DNA from: Rubricoccus marinus
GTDB taxonomy: Bacteria; Bacteroidota; Rhodothermia; Rhodothermales; Rubricoccaceae
Reading direction: 5' to 3'
DNA length: 45,371 nucleotides
Assembly (NCBI RefSeq): GCF_002257665.1
Contig: NZ_MQWB01000001.1
Span: forward strand, 1-45,371
The notes beneath the pieces were generated by a model that was given only the letters and a program-made list of their open reading frames with translations, made no database searches and was not told the DNA's origin. The translations under genes and the position numbers were made by a program. Below are positions 14,794-22,014 of this stretch, in pieces. Position 1 is the first letter of the stretch, and every line of letters starts with the position of its first letter.

Positions 14794-16683
14794 ATGGCTC
14801 TCTCGATTGCTTCTCAGGTCGCCGACCTCCTCGCGTCCACCGCTCCCTTCGACTCCCTCTCCGACGCCGAGCGCGCGTCGCTCACGGAGAAGATGACGCT
14901 GGAGATCTACGCGCCGGGCGAGGTCGTGCTCGAGCAGGGCGAAGACATCCACCGCGCGCTGTACTTCGTCGCCGAAGGCCTCGTGCGGCTGACCGACGCT
15001 GAGGAGGACCGCTTGGTGGACATGCGCGGCTCGGGCTCCACCTTCGGCTCCTACGGCCTCATGCAAGGCGGCGCGCTCCCCTTCGAGGCGCGAGCCGTGG
15101 AGCAGACCACGTGCGCCCTCATCGCCGCCGACGCGTTTAAGCGGCTCCGGGGCGAGAACGATGCCTTCGCGTCGTACTTCGAGGAGGACATGAAGCGCTA
15201 CGTGCGCGGCCTCGACACCGAAACCGACGCGCAGGGCGCGTTCCTCCTGTTCGACACCACGCTGGGATCGGTCGTCCGCGAAGGGACCGTGGCTGTGACT
15301 CCCGAGACGACCGTGCGCGACGCCGTCCGCCAGATGTGCGCCGCCGAGCGCGACGCGGTCGTGATCGTACAAGCTGGGGCGCCGGTGGGGATCATCACCG
15401 AGGGCGATGTCGCCGAAAAAGTTGTGGCCGGCACAGCAGACGCCGACGGACCTGTCATGGCGCTCGTCGAGCGCCCGCCCATCGCGCTCCGCACCGAGGC
15501 CCGTCTTTTCGACGCCGTCCGCACCATGATGGCGCACCGCGTCCGCCGCGTCGTCGTCACCGGCGCCGACGGCAAGCTCGCCGGGCTCCTCTCCAGCGAG
15601 GACATCGCGCACGTCCGCGGCCTGGACCCCGTGGCGACGACCGAGCGCATGGAGCGCTCGCCCACCGTCGCGGACCTCGCGGCCATCCGCGCCGAGAGCA
15701 CCCGCCGCCTGGGCCGCCTTGCCGGCCAGGGCGTGCAGAGCGAGGATCTCCTCTCGGTCACGACCGAGGTAGACGATCAGCTCAAGGAGCGCCTGTTCCA
15801 CCTCGTCGAAGAAGAGCTCCGGAGCGAGTGGAAAGAGACGCGCCCCAACGATGTCGTGGACGGCGCGTGGGCGTGGCTCGCGTTTGGCCCCGCCGGCCGC
15901 CTCGAAAGCGCCCTCAACGTGGGCCAGGACAACGGGCTCGTTTACGACGACGCCTCTGGCGAGCACGCGCCGGCCTACTACGAAGAGCTCGCGACGCGCA
16001 TCGTGGCCGCGCTGGAGCGCTGCGGCTTCCAGCCGCCGGACGAGGGCGTGACCGCCCGCGCCGAAGCGTTCCGCCAGCCTCTGGCGGCGTGGCGCGCGGC
16101 CTACGCCCATTGGGCGAGCGCGCAGGACGCCGACGCCACCTCGCGCGCGGCGCTGTGCTTCGACCTCCGCGTGCTCCACGGCGACGACGCGCTTGGCGAC
16201 GCGCTGATCGAGACCATCCGCGAGCACCTGCCCAATGAGCGGCTCGTGCGCGTCCTCGCCAGCGGCGGCACCAACACCAGCCTGCCGCTGAGCACTTTCA
16301 ACCGCTTCGAGACCGACGAAGGCCCGGACGGCCGCGAAGGCATCGACCTCCGCCACCGCGTGCTCCAGCCCATCGTGCAGATGGCGCGCGCGATGGCCGT
16401 AGACACGGACTTTTTCCGCTCCGCCAACACCTTCGACCGGCTCCGCCACGTCGCCGAGTCCGATCACAAGGCCTCTGGCGTGGCGCAGTCGCTGCTCCCC
16501 GCCCTCGCGACGCTCGTGGACCTCCACCTCCGCGAGCAGATGGCCGTCGCCGAGCGCGGCGGCACGCCGACCGACCGCCTCGATCCCGGCCGCCTGCACC
16601 AGAGCCAGCAGAACCTCCTCAAGGAGACGCTCAAGACCATCGGCAAGGCGCAAAAGGACCTCGGCAAGCTCTACGGCACCTGA
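14794..16683 (+). CDS. cNMP-binding / CBS pair / DUF294 nucleotidyltransferase-like signalling protein
   Basis: A 629-residue cytoplasmic regulator. Domains in order: cyclic-nucleotide-binding-like (about 15-115; IYAPGEVVLEQGEDIHRALYFVAEG); a tandem CBS pair (about 160-275; TVRDAVRQM...IITEGDVAEKV and RLFDAVRTMMAHRVRRVVV...LLSSEDIAHV); a GlnD-like nucleotidyltransferase domain (DUF294, about 320-450) with FGPAGRLESALNVGQDNGLV; and a C-terminal helical substrate-binding domain (about 470-620). The usual GS of the nucleotidyltransferase motif is GP here, while the QDN acidic part is kept, so activity is uncertain. The family is thought to act as a nucleotide-sensing switch. The start ATG is that preceding MALSIAS; the upstream in-frame extension is word-derived. 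Confidence 0.88.
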   Translation: MALSIASQVADLLASTAPFDSLSDAERASLTEKMTLEIYAPGEVVLEQGEDIHRALYFVAEGLVRLTDAEEDRLVDMRGSGSTFGSYGLMQGGALPFEARAVEQTTCALIAADAFKRLRGENDAFASYFEEDMKRYVRGLDTETDAQGAFLLFDTTLGSVVREGTVAVTPETTVRDAVRQMCAAERDAVVIVQAGAPVGIITEGDVAEKVVAGTADADGPVMALVERPPIALRTEARLFDAVRTMMAHRVRRVVVTGADGKLAGLLSSEDIAHVRGLDPVATTERMERSPTVADLAAIRAESTRRLGRLAGQGVQSEDLLSVTTEVDDQLKERLFHLVEEELRSEWKETRPNDVVDGAWAWLAFGPAGRLESALNVGQDNGLVYDDASGEHAPAYYEELATRIVAALERCGFQPPDEGVTARAEAFRQPLAAWRAAYAHWASAQDADATSRAALCFDLRVLHGDDALGDALIETIREHLPNERLVRVLASGGTNTSLPLSTFNRFETDEGPDGREGIDLRHRVLQPIVQMARAMAVDTDFFRSANTFDRLRHVAESDHKASGVAQSLLPALATLVDLHLREQMAVAERGGTPTDRLDPGRLHQSQQNLLKETLKTIGKAQKDLGKLYGT

Positions 16684-17621
16684 GCCGCCCCCGCGCGAGC
16701 CTCTAGCGCCAGAGGCTCGCGCGCCGGTCCGCGGAACACCTCGCGGCGGTGCCACGCCGCAGAGGGCTCCGCCACGCGGTAGCCGCTCTGCACGGGCTGC
16801 GCCAGAGGCCGCCCGTGGTAGGCGAGCAGCCAGCGCTCGAAGCCCTCGCCCCCGTGCGCGTCCTCGGCCACGTCGACAATTATCTCGTGCGAGGACGACG
16901 GCGCGAGCGTGTACGCGCCGCGGTCCAGTAGCCGGTGGTGGAGCGCACACAGCGCGAGGCCGTTCGGTACCTCGTCGGCGCCGCCCGCTTGGTGCCATTT
17001 CACGTGCGCGGCGTCCAGCCCGACAAGCGTGCGACCGACGCGGGTCTCGAAGCCGCACACAGCGCAGCGGTAGCCGTACGCGCGGAGCACGGCCTCGCGA
17101 AAGGCACGGTCCCGCTTCCGCCTCTGGCGAGGCGCGCCAGAGGCCCCGAGCGCGTCGAGGTCCAGCCCGACGGCGTCCAGGATCGGCTCGTGGAGCGTCG
17201 GGGCGAAGTGGGCGTCCAGCAGCAACCTAGCAATGTCCGCGATTGATTCGGGCCTCTGGCGAAACGTCTCCTCTACTGCTGGTGCGAAGCCCCCGGATGG
17301 GTTCACGGTGCGCAAGGATGTGATCGTCGGATCGCCAGAGGCTGTGAACACGATCCCCTCCGTCGGAATGACCTTCCAAACGCCGTCTCGCTGCAACCGC
17401 CAGAACGGGTAGTGAGGGTTTGGGCGGGACTGAGAGCGGCCGAAGTCCACTAGCAACTCTGCCAGTGGCCCTTCAACGGAGGCGTAGGGGAGTTGTGGCT
17501 CGCTAGAGGCGAAGCGCCCAAGCGCGTGCAGAAGCAGCAAGGGCTTGTGGGGCGCTCGTTTGCTACCGTTTTCCCAGACGGTTAGGCTCGAAAAAAGGCG
17601 TGTCAGATCGTCCGGGCTCAT
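16671..17621 (-). CDS. HNH endonuclease with N-terminal sulfur-binding domain (phosphorothioate-DNA restriction type)
   Basis: A 316-residue protein. The N-terminal half has WENGSKRAPHKPLLLLHALG and NPHYPFWRLQRDGVWKV, the hallmark of the sulfur-binding domain of ScoMcrA/SprMcrA-type enzymes that recognise phosphorothioate-modified DNA. The C-terminal HNH domain (about 185-260) has FREAVLRAYGYRCAVCGFE, GLDAAHVKWHQAGG, NGLALCALHHRLLDRGAYTL and ends with AWHRREVFRGP. Metal and catalytic residues look intact. These type IV enzymes cut invading sulfur-modified DNA. No dnd or ssp modification genes are in the window. The 3' end overlaps the convergent upstream neighbour by 13 bases, and the last residues are encoded by an inverted repeat. 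The role is inferred from family resemblance. Confidence 0.88.
   Translation of the reverse strand: MSPDDLTRLFSSLTVWENGSKRAPHKPLLLLHALGRFASSEPQLPYASVEGPLAELLVDFGRSQSRPNPHYPFWRLQRDGVWKVIPTEGIVFTASGDPTITSLRTVNPSGGFAPAVEETFRQRPESIADIARLLLDAHFAPTLHEPILDAVGLDLDALGASGAPRQRRKRDRAFREAVLRAYGYRCAVCGFETRVGRTLVGLDAAHVKWHQAGGADEVPNGLALCALHHRLLDRGAYTLAPSSSHEIIVDVAEDAHGGEGFERWLLAYHGRPLAQPVQSGYRVAEPSAAWHRREVFRGPAREPLALEARAGAAQVP
16693..16722. repeat. Extended word hairpin with one changed base
   Basis: Arms GCGCGAGCCTCT and AGAGGCTCGCGC flank AGCGCC. It is a palindrome variant (CTCTAGCG instead of CTCTGGCG) whose arms extend beyond the word. It lies inside the last codons of the HNH gene and just past the stop of the DUF294 gene, and may terminate both. 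Confidence 0.7.
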
Positions 17622-17635
17622 GGGCCGAACCTACC

Positions 17636-17653
17636 GCCTCTGGCGCCAGAGGC
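17636..17653. repeat. Perfect word palindrome between M19 and HNH genes
   Basis: GCCTCTGGCGCCAGAGGC in the 38-base gap just after the stop of the M19 gene and upstream of the HNH start (both minus strand). It may stop read-through into the endonuclease gene. Confidence 0.85.
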
Positions 17654-17659
17654 CGGGCG

Positions 17660-20089
17660 CTAGTTGCGCCGGATCGTGCCGCGCCGGATCACGCGCGCGG
17701 GCCCTCGCTGGATCTGCGGTGTGCCCAGGGCGGGGGCGCCGAGAAGCTGCACCGAGCGGTCGTACGTGCGCTCCCACATGCGGATAAAGTTCTCCGCCGA
17801 CTGGTCCAGCCGGTCCGTGCCGGGCGTGTTGAGCACCTTCAGGTCTTGGTGGAAGCCGGGCAACAGGCCGACGTGCGCGATGCCTCGGGCCGCCGCCTCG
17901 CGCGATGCTGCGGTCGAGCCTGGCTGGATCGCGCCGGCCTGGGCGGGTCTTGCCGTAACCTGAGGACGTGCCGTTCCGGGCCGTGAGACACTCGGCCGTG
18001 ACGTGCTAGGCCGCGAGACGCTGGGCCGTGACGTCCCAGCTCGCACGGGCGTTCTCGATACCGCCGGGCGTCGGGCGGTACCGGCCGCTGGCGCCGTTCC
18101 GAGGAACGAGAACGCGTCCGCATCCGGACCTTCGCGTGGACACGCGTCATCGCCCGTGCGCGGTCCCGTCTGGTGGATGTTGCCGTTCAGGTCCGTGCCG
18201 TACGCGATGGGGAGGCCGCGCTGGTCGGCGTAGTCGATGAGTTGCGCGAAGGACTTTGCCGAGCCGTCGCAGTCGTTCGCGACGGCGGGGCCGGAGGCTC
18301 CGCTCCGGTTGGGTGCGCTCAGAATGGCGTTGTTGCCCGTCCGCACGCCCACCATGCCCCCCACGTCCAGGAAGAAACCGATCTGCTCATCGGTGGTGAC
18401 GAACTCGCGCTGCTTGGCCTGCGTTTCCGCGTCGAGCAGCGGCTTGAACCGGGAGTGTGAGGCGTAGAACGGGTACTCGTCGTACTGGCCCACCATCACC
18501 CCGTGGAGATCGCGGACGGCTTGCTCCGACATGTGGGACACGTCTACGATCATGTTGCGGCTCACCATCCGTTGCACCAACTCATGCCCCTGCGGCTTGA
18601 GCCCGATCGAGTTCTTGCACTCGGGGTCATTCGAGGAGCATCCAGATTCGTAGTTGAAGCCTCCGAACCCTGCCTCGCCGTCCACCAGAGACGAGAGCGC
18701 CGTCGTCGGGTAGCGGAGCGCTTGGAACACCTCGAAGGGGACCTTCATGTGGGGAGCGGCGCCGGCGAACCGGCTGTCCACCTCGTGCGCGAGTTGGAGC
18801 GAGCGGACGCCACGCGAGTACACGTCGCCGAGCTGGGTATCCAGCGGGCCTTCGCTCGCGGGAAACATGTTGCTGCTCTCGATGGAGAGCACGACGGCCA
18901 GCTTTCCCTCGTGGATGATCTTGCGAGCGTGCCAGGGGTGGACGGCGATCTCGTACCAGTCGTTGGCCTCGTCGAAGTCGAGGAGCGCTTCGAGTTGGCG
19001 CTCAATGCTGGCGCCGTCCTCGCACTGCTGGTTCGCGATGTGCGGGTGCAACTCGCGCACCATGCGGCAGAGCGGCTGGTTGTGCACGATGGAGACCACC
19101 GCGAGGTTGAGGCCGTTCCGGTGCGCGGCGCGAAGCCAGTTGCGGTGCACCTGCTGGTGCGCGATCTCCTCGTGCGAGGGCCACGTGCTGAAATCGCGCG
19201 GCCCGCTGCCGTGATCGATCCGCTCCGCGCCGAGGTCGACCGAGACCGGGACGGCGTGCTGGCTCGGGTTGGTGCCGATGGGAATCAGCTGGTCCACGAC
19301 GGCACCCGTGAGGGTCGTGTGATCGCAGATCTCGGCCGCGTTCGCGTCCACGGCGTGCGAGCCCCAGTACCACCCGCTGCCCTGCGCGAGGTCGGCGGCT
19401 TGGTGCAAGTGGAGATCGGCGAAGCCTGTGGCCGGGTAGTCCCACCGCACCGGCTCGGTGGAGTACGAGATCTCGTACTCGAAGCGGTTGAGCGGGTTGG
19501 TCGGGTTGCCGTTGATGTTGACCGCGATCATGCGCCCGTTGGCCCCGGTCACGTCCAGCCGCTCCGGGCCGGGGTCCGTGTTGCGGCCTCTGGCGAAGGA
19601 GCGCCGCGCGATCACCTCCGAGCGTCCGTCGCGGTCGTACGCGCAGACCGTGACCTCCGTCGGCGCCTGGCCGCCTTCCTTGTCGACCGTGACGGTCGTG
19701 CGGGAGAACACCGGCGCGACCCCGACAAACGTCCGGGCGGTTTGGCCCTGAATGGTGCCGCTCTGGACCTCTGGCGTCAGCCGCCGCGGTCCGATCGTCG
19801 CCCAGCTGTTGCCGACGGCCGAGTTCCACCAACCGACGAGGCTGCTGCTGAGCCCCGTCGTGAAGTGCGCGGCGGCGCAGAAGCCGGTCTTCACCCCGAG
19901 CCCGGTGCGGAGGGCGCAGCCCGCGTTGAGGGCTTGCTCCTCGAACTCGTCCCACACGTCCTCCATCACCGGCCCGGCAAAGGCACACGTCTGCGCGTCG
20001 GAAGACGCCGCCGGGTCCGATGCCGAGGGGCCGCTCTGTGCAAAGGCGGGGAGCGCGGCGAGAAGCAGGACGACGGGAAGGACTCTCAT
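17660..20089 (-). CDS. Secreted peptidase M19 (renal dipeptidase-like) protein with low-complexity insert
   Basis: An 809-residue secreted protein; signal MRVLPVVLLLAALPAFA. About 200 residues of a Cys-containing N-terminal region precede the metal-binding TIM barrel. Barrel features are the His/Asp pair in FADLHLH (225-229), Glu404 in LSIESSN, His519 in IVDVSHMSEQ, His545 in YASHSRF, GTDLNG at 631-636 and IAHVGLLPGF at 737-746. Family members hydrolyse dipeptides at a zinc pair. Between GTDLNG and IAHVGLLPGF is a roughly 70-residue Pro/Arg/Ser-rich insert containing SRPSV/SRPST repeats, unusual inside the catalytic domain. Full activity is therefore unproven. Word copies are few here. Confidence 0.85.
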   Translation of the reverse strand: MRVLPVVLLLAALPAFAQSGPSASDPAASSDAQTCAFAGPVMEDVWDEFEEQALNAGCALRTGLGVKTGFCAAAHFTTGLSSSLVGWWNSAVGNSWATIGPRRLTPEVQSGTIQGQTARTFVGVAPVFSRTTVTVDKEGGQAPTEVTVCAYDRDGRSEVIARRSFARGRNTDPGPERLDVTGANGRMIAVNINGNPTNPLNRFEYEISYSTEPVRWDYPATGFADLHLHQAADLAQGSGWYWGSHAVDANAAEICDHTTLTGAVVDQLIPIGTNPSQHAVPVSVDLGAERIDHGSGPRDFSTWPSHEEIAHQQVHRNWLRAAHRNGLNLAVVSIVHNQPLCRMVRELHPHIANQQCEDGASIERQLEALLDFDEANDWYEIAVHPWHARKIIHEGKLAVVLSIESSNMFPASEGPLDTQLGDVYSRGVRSLQLAHEVDSRFAGAAPHMKVPFEVFQALRYPTTALSSLVDGEAGFGGFNYESGCSSNDPECKNSIGLKPQGHELVQRMVSRNMIVDVSHMSEQAVRDLHGVMVGQYDEYPFYASHSRFKPLLDAETQAKQREFVTTDEQIGFFLDVGGMVGVRTGNNAILSAPNRSGASGPAVANDCDGSAKSFAQLIDYADQRGLPIAYGTDLNGNIHQTGPRTGDDACPREGPDADAFSFLGTAPAAGTARRPAVSRTPVRAGTSRPSVSRPSTSRPSVSRPGTARPQVTARPAQAGAIQPGSTAASREAAARGIAHVGLLPGFHQDLKVLNTPGTDRLDQSAENFIRMWERTYDRSVQLLGAPALGTPQIQRGPARVIRRGTIRRN
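17978..18037. repeat. Four tandem 15-base repeats within the M19 gene
   Basis: Units resemble GGCCGTGACGTGCTA and encode SRPSV, SRPST, SRPSV, SRPGT on the minus strand. An in-frame minisatellite, liable to change copy number. Confidence 0.7.
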
Positions 20090-20228
20090 GGGAGGAGGGG
20101 AGGGGGCTGTGTACCCATACGACGCCCCTCGCCAGACAGGACCATCGCGCCAGAGGCCTGCGCCCGCCTCTGGCGCGAGATTGCACCCCGACCCTCCCGC
20201 CTCTGGCGCTCACCCGCCGGCCACCCCT

Positions 20229-20978
20229 GTGCAGAACGAAGCCGACTGGCGCCCCTCCAAGTTTGTCCAGACCCGCCGCGGCCTCCGCGCCTCGCGCGAC
20301 CGCGCCGAGGTCTACGTCGGCAGCCGCCTCTCTGCCGATCAGTCCGCGCAGGCGCTGGAGCGCGCGATCCGCGAGCACGCCAGAGGCCGCCTGCTGGATC
20401 TCGGCGCGGGCAAGGCGCCGCTCTACGGCACGTACCGCCCGCTCGTGGACACGGTGACGTGCATCGACTGGGCGCGCTCCCTGCACGGCACGGACTACCT
20501 GGACGCCACGGCCGACCTCAACGAGGGCATCCCGTATCCGGACGGCTCGTTCGATACCGTTCTCTCGTCGTCCGTCTTCGAGCACCTCCGGCGCCCGCAG
20601 TTCGCCTTCGAGGAGACGGCGCGCGTGATGGCCTCTGGCGGGTCGCTGATCCTGCACGTGCCGTTCTACTACTGGCTCCACGAGGAGCCGCACGACTACT
20701 ACCGCTTTACCGAGTACGCCCTGCGCGACCTGGCCTCTGGCGCCGGTCTACGCGTCGAAAGCGTGCGCACGACGGGCGGCGGACTCTACGCGCTCGCAGA
20801 CCTGATGGCGCGCGCGCTCGGCCCGGCAAAGCCTCTGGCGGCGGCGTGGGTCGGCGCCAGCGGCTGGGCGCTCTCGCGGACGCCGCTGCGCAAGCTGACC
20901 GAGGGCGACCGCGCGCGCCGCTTCCCGCTGGGGTACTGCATGGTGGCGCGGAAGGAGGGAGCGGCGGGTAGTCACTAG
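20229..20978 (+). CDS. Class I SAM-dependent methyltransferase
   Basis: A roughly 249-residue cytoplasmic methyltransferase. The SAM-binding motif I is GRLLDLGAGKAPLYGTY, followed by the acidic CIDW loop, YPDGSFDTVLSSSVFEHL (motif IV region) and ARVMASGGSLILHVPF. The HEEPHDYYRFTEYALRDL stretch is typical of methyltransferases found in glycan or envelope gene clusters. The start is uncertain: GTG at 20229 gives a sensible N-terminus (VQNEADWRPSKF), and there is no ATG between it and the upstream repeat-rich DNA. It converges on the glycosyltransferase-like gene. The substrate is unknown. LASGAG and MASGGS are word-encoded. Confidence 0.85.
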   Translation: MQNEADWRPSKFVQTRRGLRASRDRAEVYVGSRLSADQSAQALERAIREHARGRLLDLGAGKAPLYGTYRPLVDTVTCIDWARSLHGTDYLDATADLNEGIPYPDGSFDTVLSSSVFEHLRRPQFAFEETARVMASGGSLILHVPFYYWLHEEPHDYYRFTEYALRDLASGAGLRVESVRTTGGGLYALADLMARALGPAKPLAAAWVGASGWALSRTPLRKLTEGDRARRFPLGYCMVARKEGAAGSH

Positions 20979-21004
20979 GGTGCGCCTCGCCAGAGGCCGC
21001 GGTG

Positions 21005-21985
21005 CTACGCCCGGCCGATCGCGCGGTTGACGATGCCTTTGGCGCGGATCCACCAATCCTGCGATCGGTGCCTCAGCGGCACGGGAGCGGAGCCAAGGGT
21101 TGGCTCGCGCCCCGAAGGAGGCGCATCCGTGCGGCCCGGCTGGCCTGTTTGGAGGTGTTCGAGGACGATCTCGAAAAGGTAGGTGGGGACCCAACTGAGG
21201 TTGAGAGCGCCGAAGCGGTCCCAGGCCGTCAGGTCCGCCCGTTGGGCCCAGAACGTCCCGTTCTCCCCGAGATGCACCCGCTTGACGACTTGCCCGGATC
21301 CCAGCCGCTCGGTCGTGTACCCGGCGGGGAAGCACAGGCCGTCGTCGAACGCGATCCCATTGACAGGGGCCGTGAGCGGGCGCGCGGTCACGTCGGTCTC
21401 CTCGCGCCAGGACTCGAAGGCCCGCATCTCGGTAAACGCCCACGATGGCTGCTCCTCGTCGAACTCGCGCTGCTGCGCGGCGAGGTAGTCTGGCCGTTGG
21501 AACAGCGCGTTGATGTGGCGGACGTAGGAGCCCACCACGTCGGCTCCGGCCACGTAGCCGTTCATGCAGCTTCCGTTGCACTGCACAGTGCAGTCCACGG
21601 CGCTCAGCGAGGGCTCCGCCTGCGCGAGGCTCGTCGCGATCATCACGTCGGAGTCGAAGTGCCAGAACGGCGACGCGCTTTCGGACGCGACGAAGTTGCG
21701 CACGAAGAACCACCGCTCGAACACGAAGCGGAGCCAGTCCCTTCCCCCTTTGTGCTGCCGGTGCAGGCGCCCCTGGACCGGCCGGAACACGCGGTCAAAC
21801 GTCTCCCAGTCCTCGCCGTACGCGTAGCGCTCGAAGTGGACGTGCCGCACGCCTGCCTGAGCGGCGGTGGCCTCGTTCGCGCCGTCCCCGAGCAGCACGA
21901 CCGGGCGGTCCGGGTTGGTGAGCCTCGCGCTCTGGAGCGTGTAGCGCAGGTACGGGGCGTCGCCGTAGTGGCAGAACACGATCAT
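21005..21985 (-). CDS. Glycosyltransferase-like protein (nucleotide-diphospho-sugar fold)
   Basis: A 326-residue protein without signal peptide. It begins MIVFCHYGDAPYLRYTLQSARLTNPDRPVVLLGDGAN, the start of a GT-A-like Rossmann fold, and has a DxD-type motif in FWHFDSDVMIATSL. Four Cys occur in the middle (VDCTVQCNGSCMNGY). I cannot place it in a numbered family. It may modify surface glycans together with the neighbouring methyltransferase, but the two are convergent. The gene holds no copy of the dispersed word that I could find, unlike most neighbours, so it may be a more recent arrival. Confidence 0.7.
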   Translation of the reverse strand: MIVFCHYGDAPYLRYTLQSARLTNPDRPVVLLGDGANEATAAQAGVRHVHFERYAYGEDWETFDRVFRPVQGRLHRQHKGGRDWLRFVFERWFFVRNFVASESASPFWHFDSDVMIATSLAQAEPSLSAVDCTVQCNGSCMNGYVAGADVVGSYVRHINALFQRPDYLAAQQREFDEEQPSWAFTEMRAFESWREETDVTARPLTAPVNGIAFDDGLCFPAGYTTERLGSGQVVKRVHLGENGTFWAQRADLTAWDRFGALNLSWVPTYLFEIVLEHLQTGQPGRTDAPPSGREPTLGSAPVPLRHRSQDWWIRAKGIVNRAIGRA

Positions 21986-22014
21986 GGCAGCAGGCGGGGC
22001 GGTGGGGGCATCGG

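Noticed and set aside
16671-17621. Homing endonuclease or mobile-intron HNH
   Set aside because: There is no split host gene, and the N-terminal APHKPLLLL and YPFWRLQ motifs point to the sulfur-binding restriction family.
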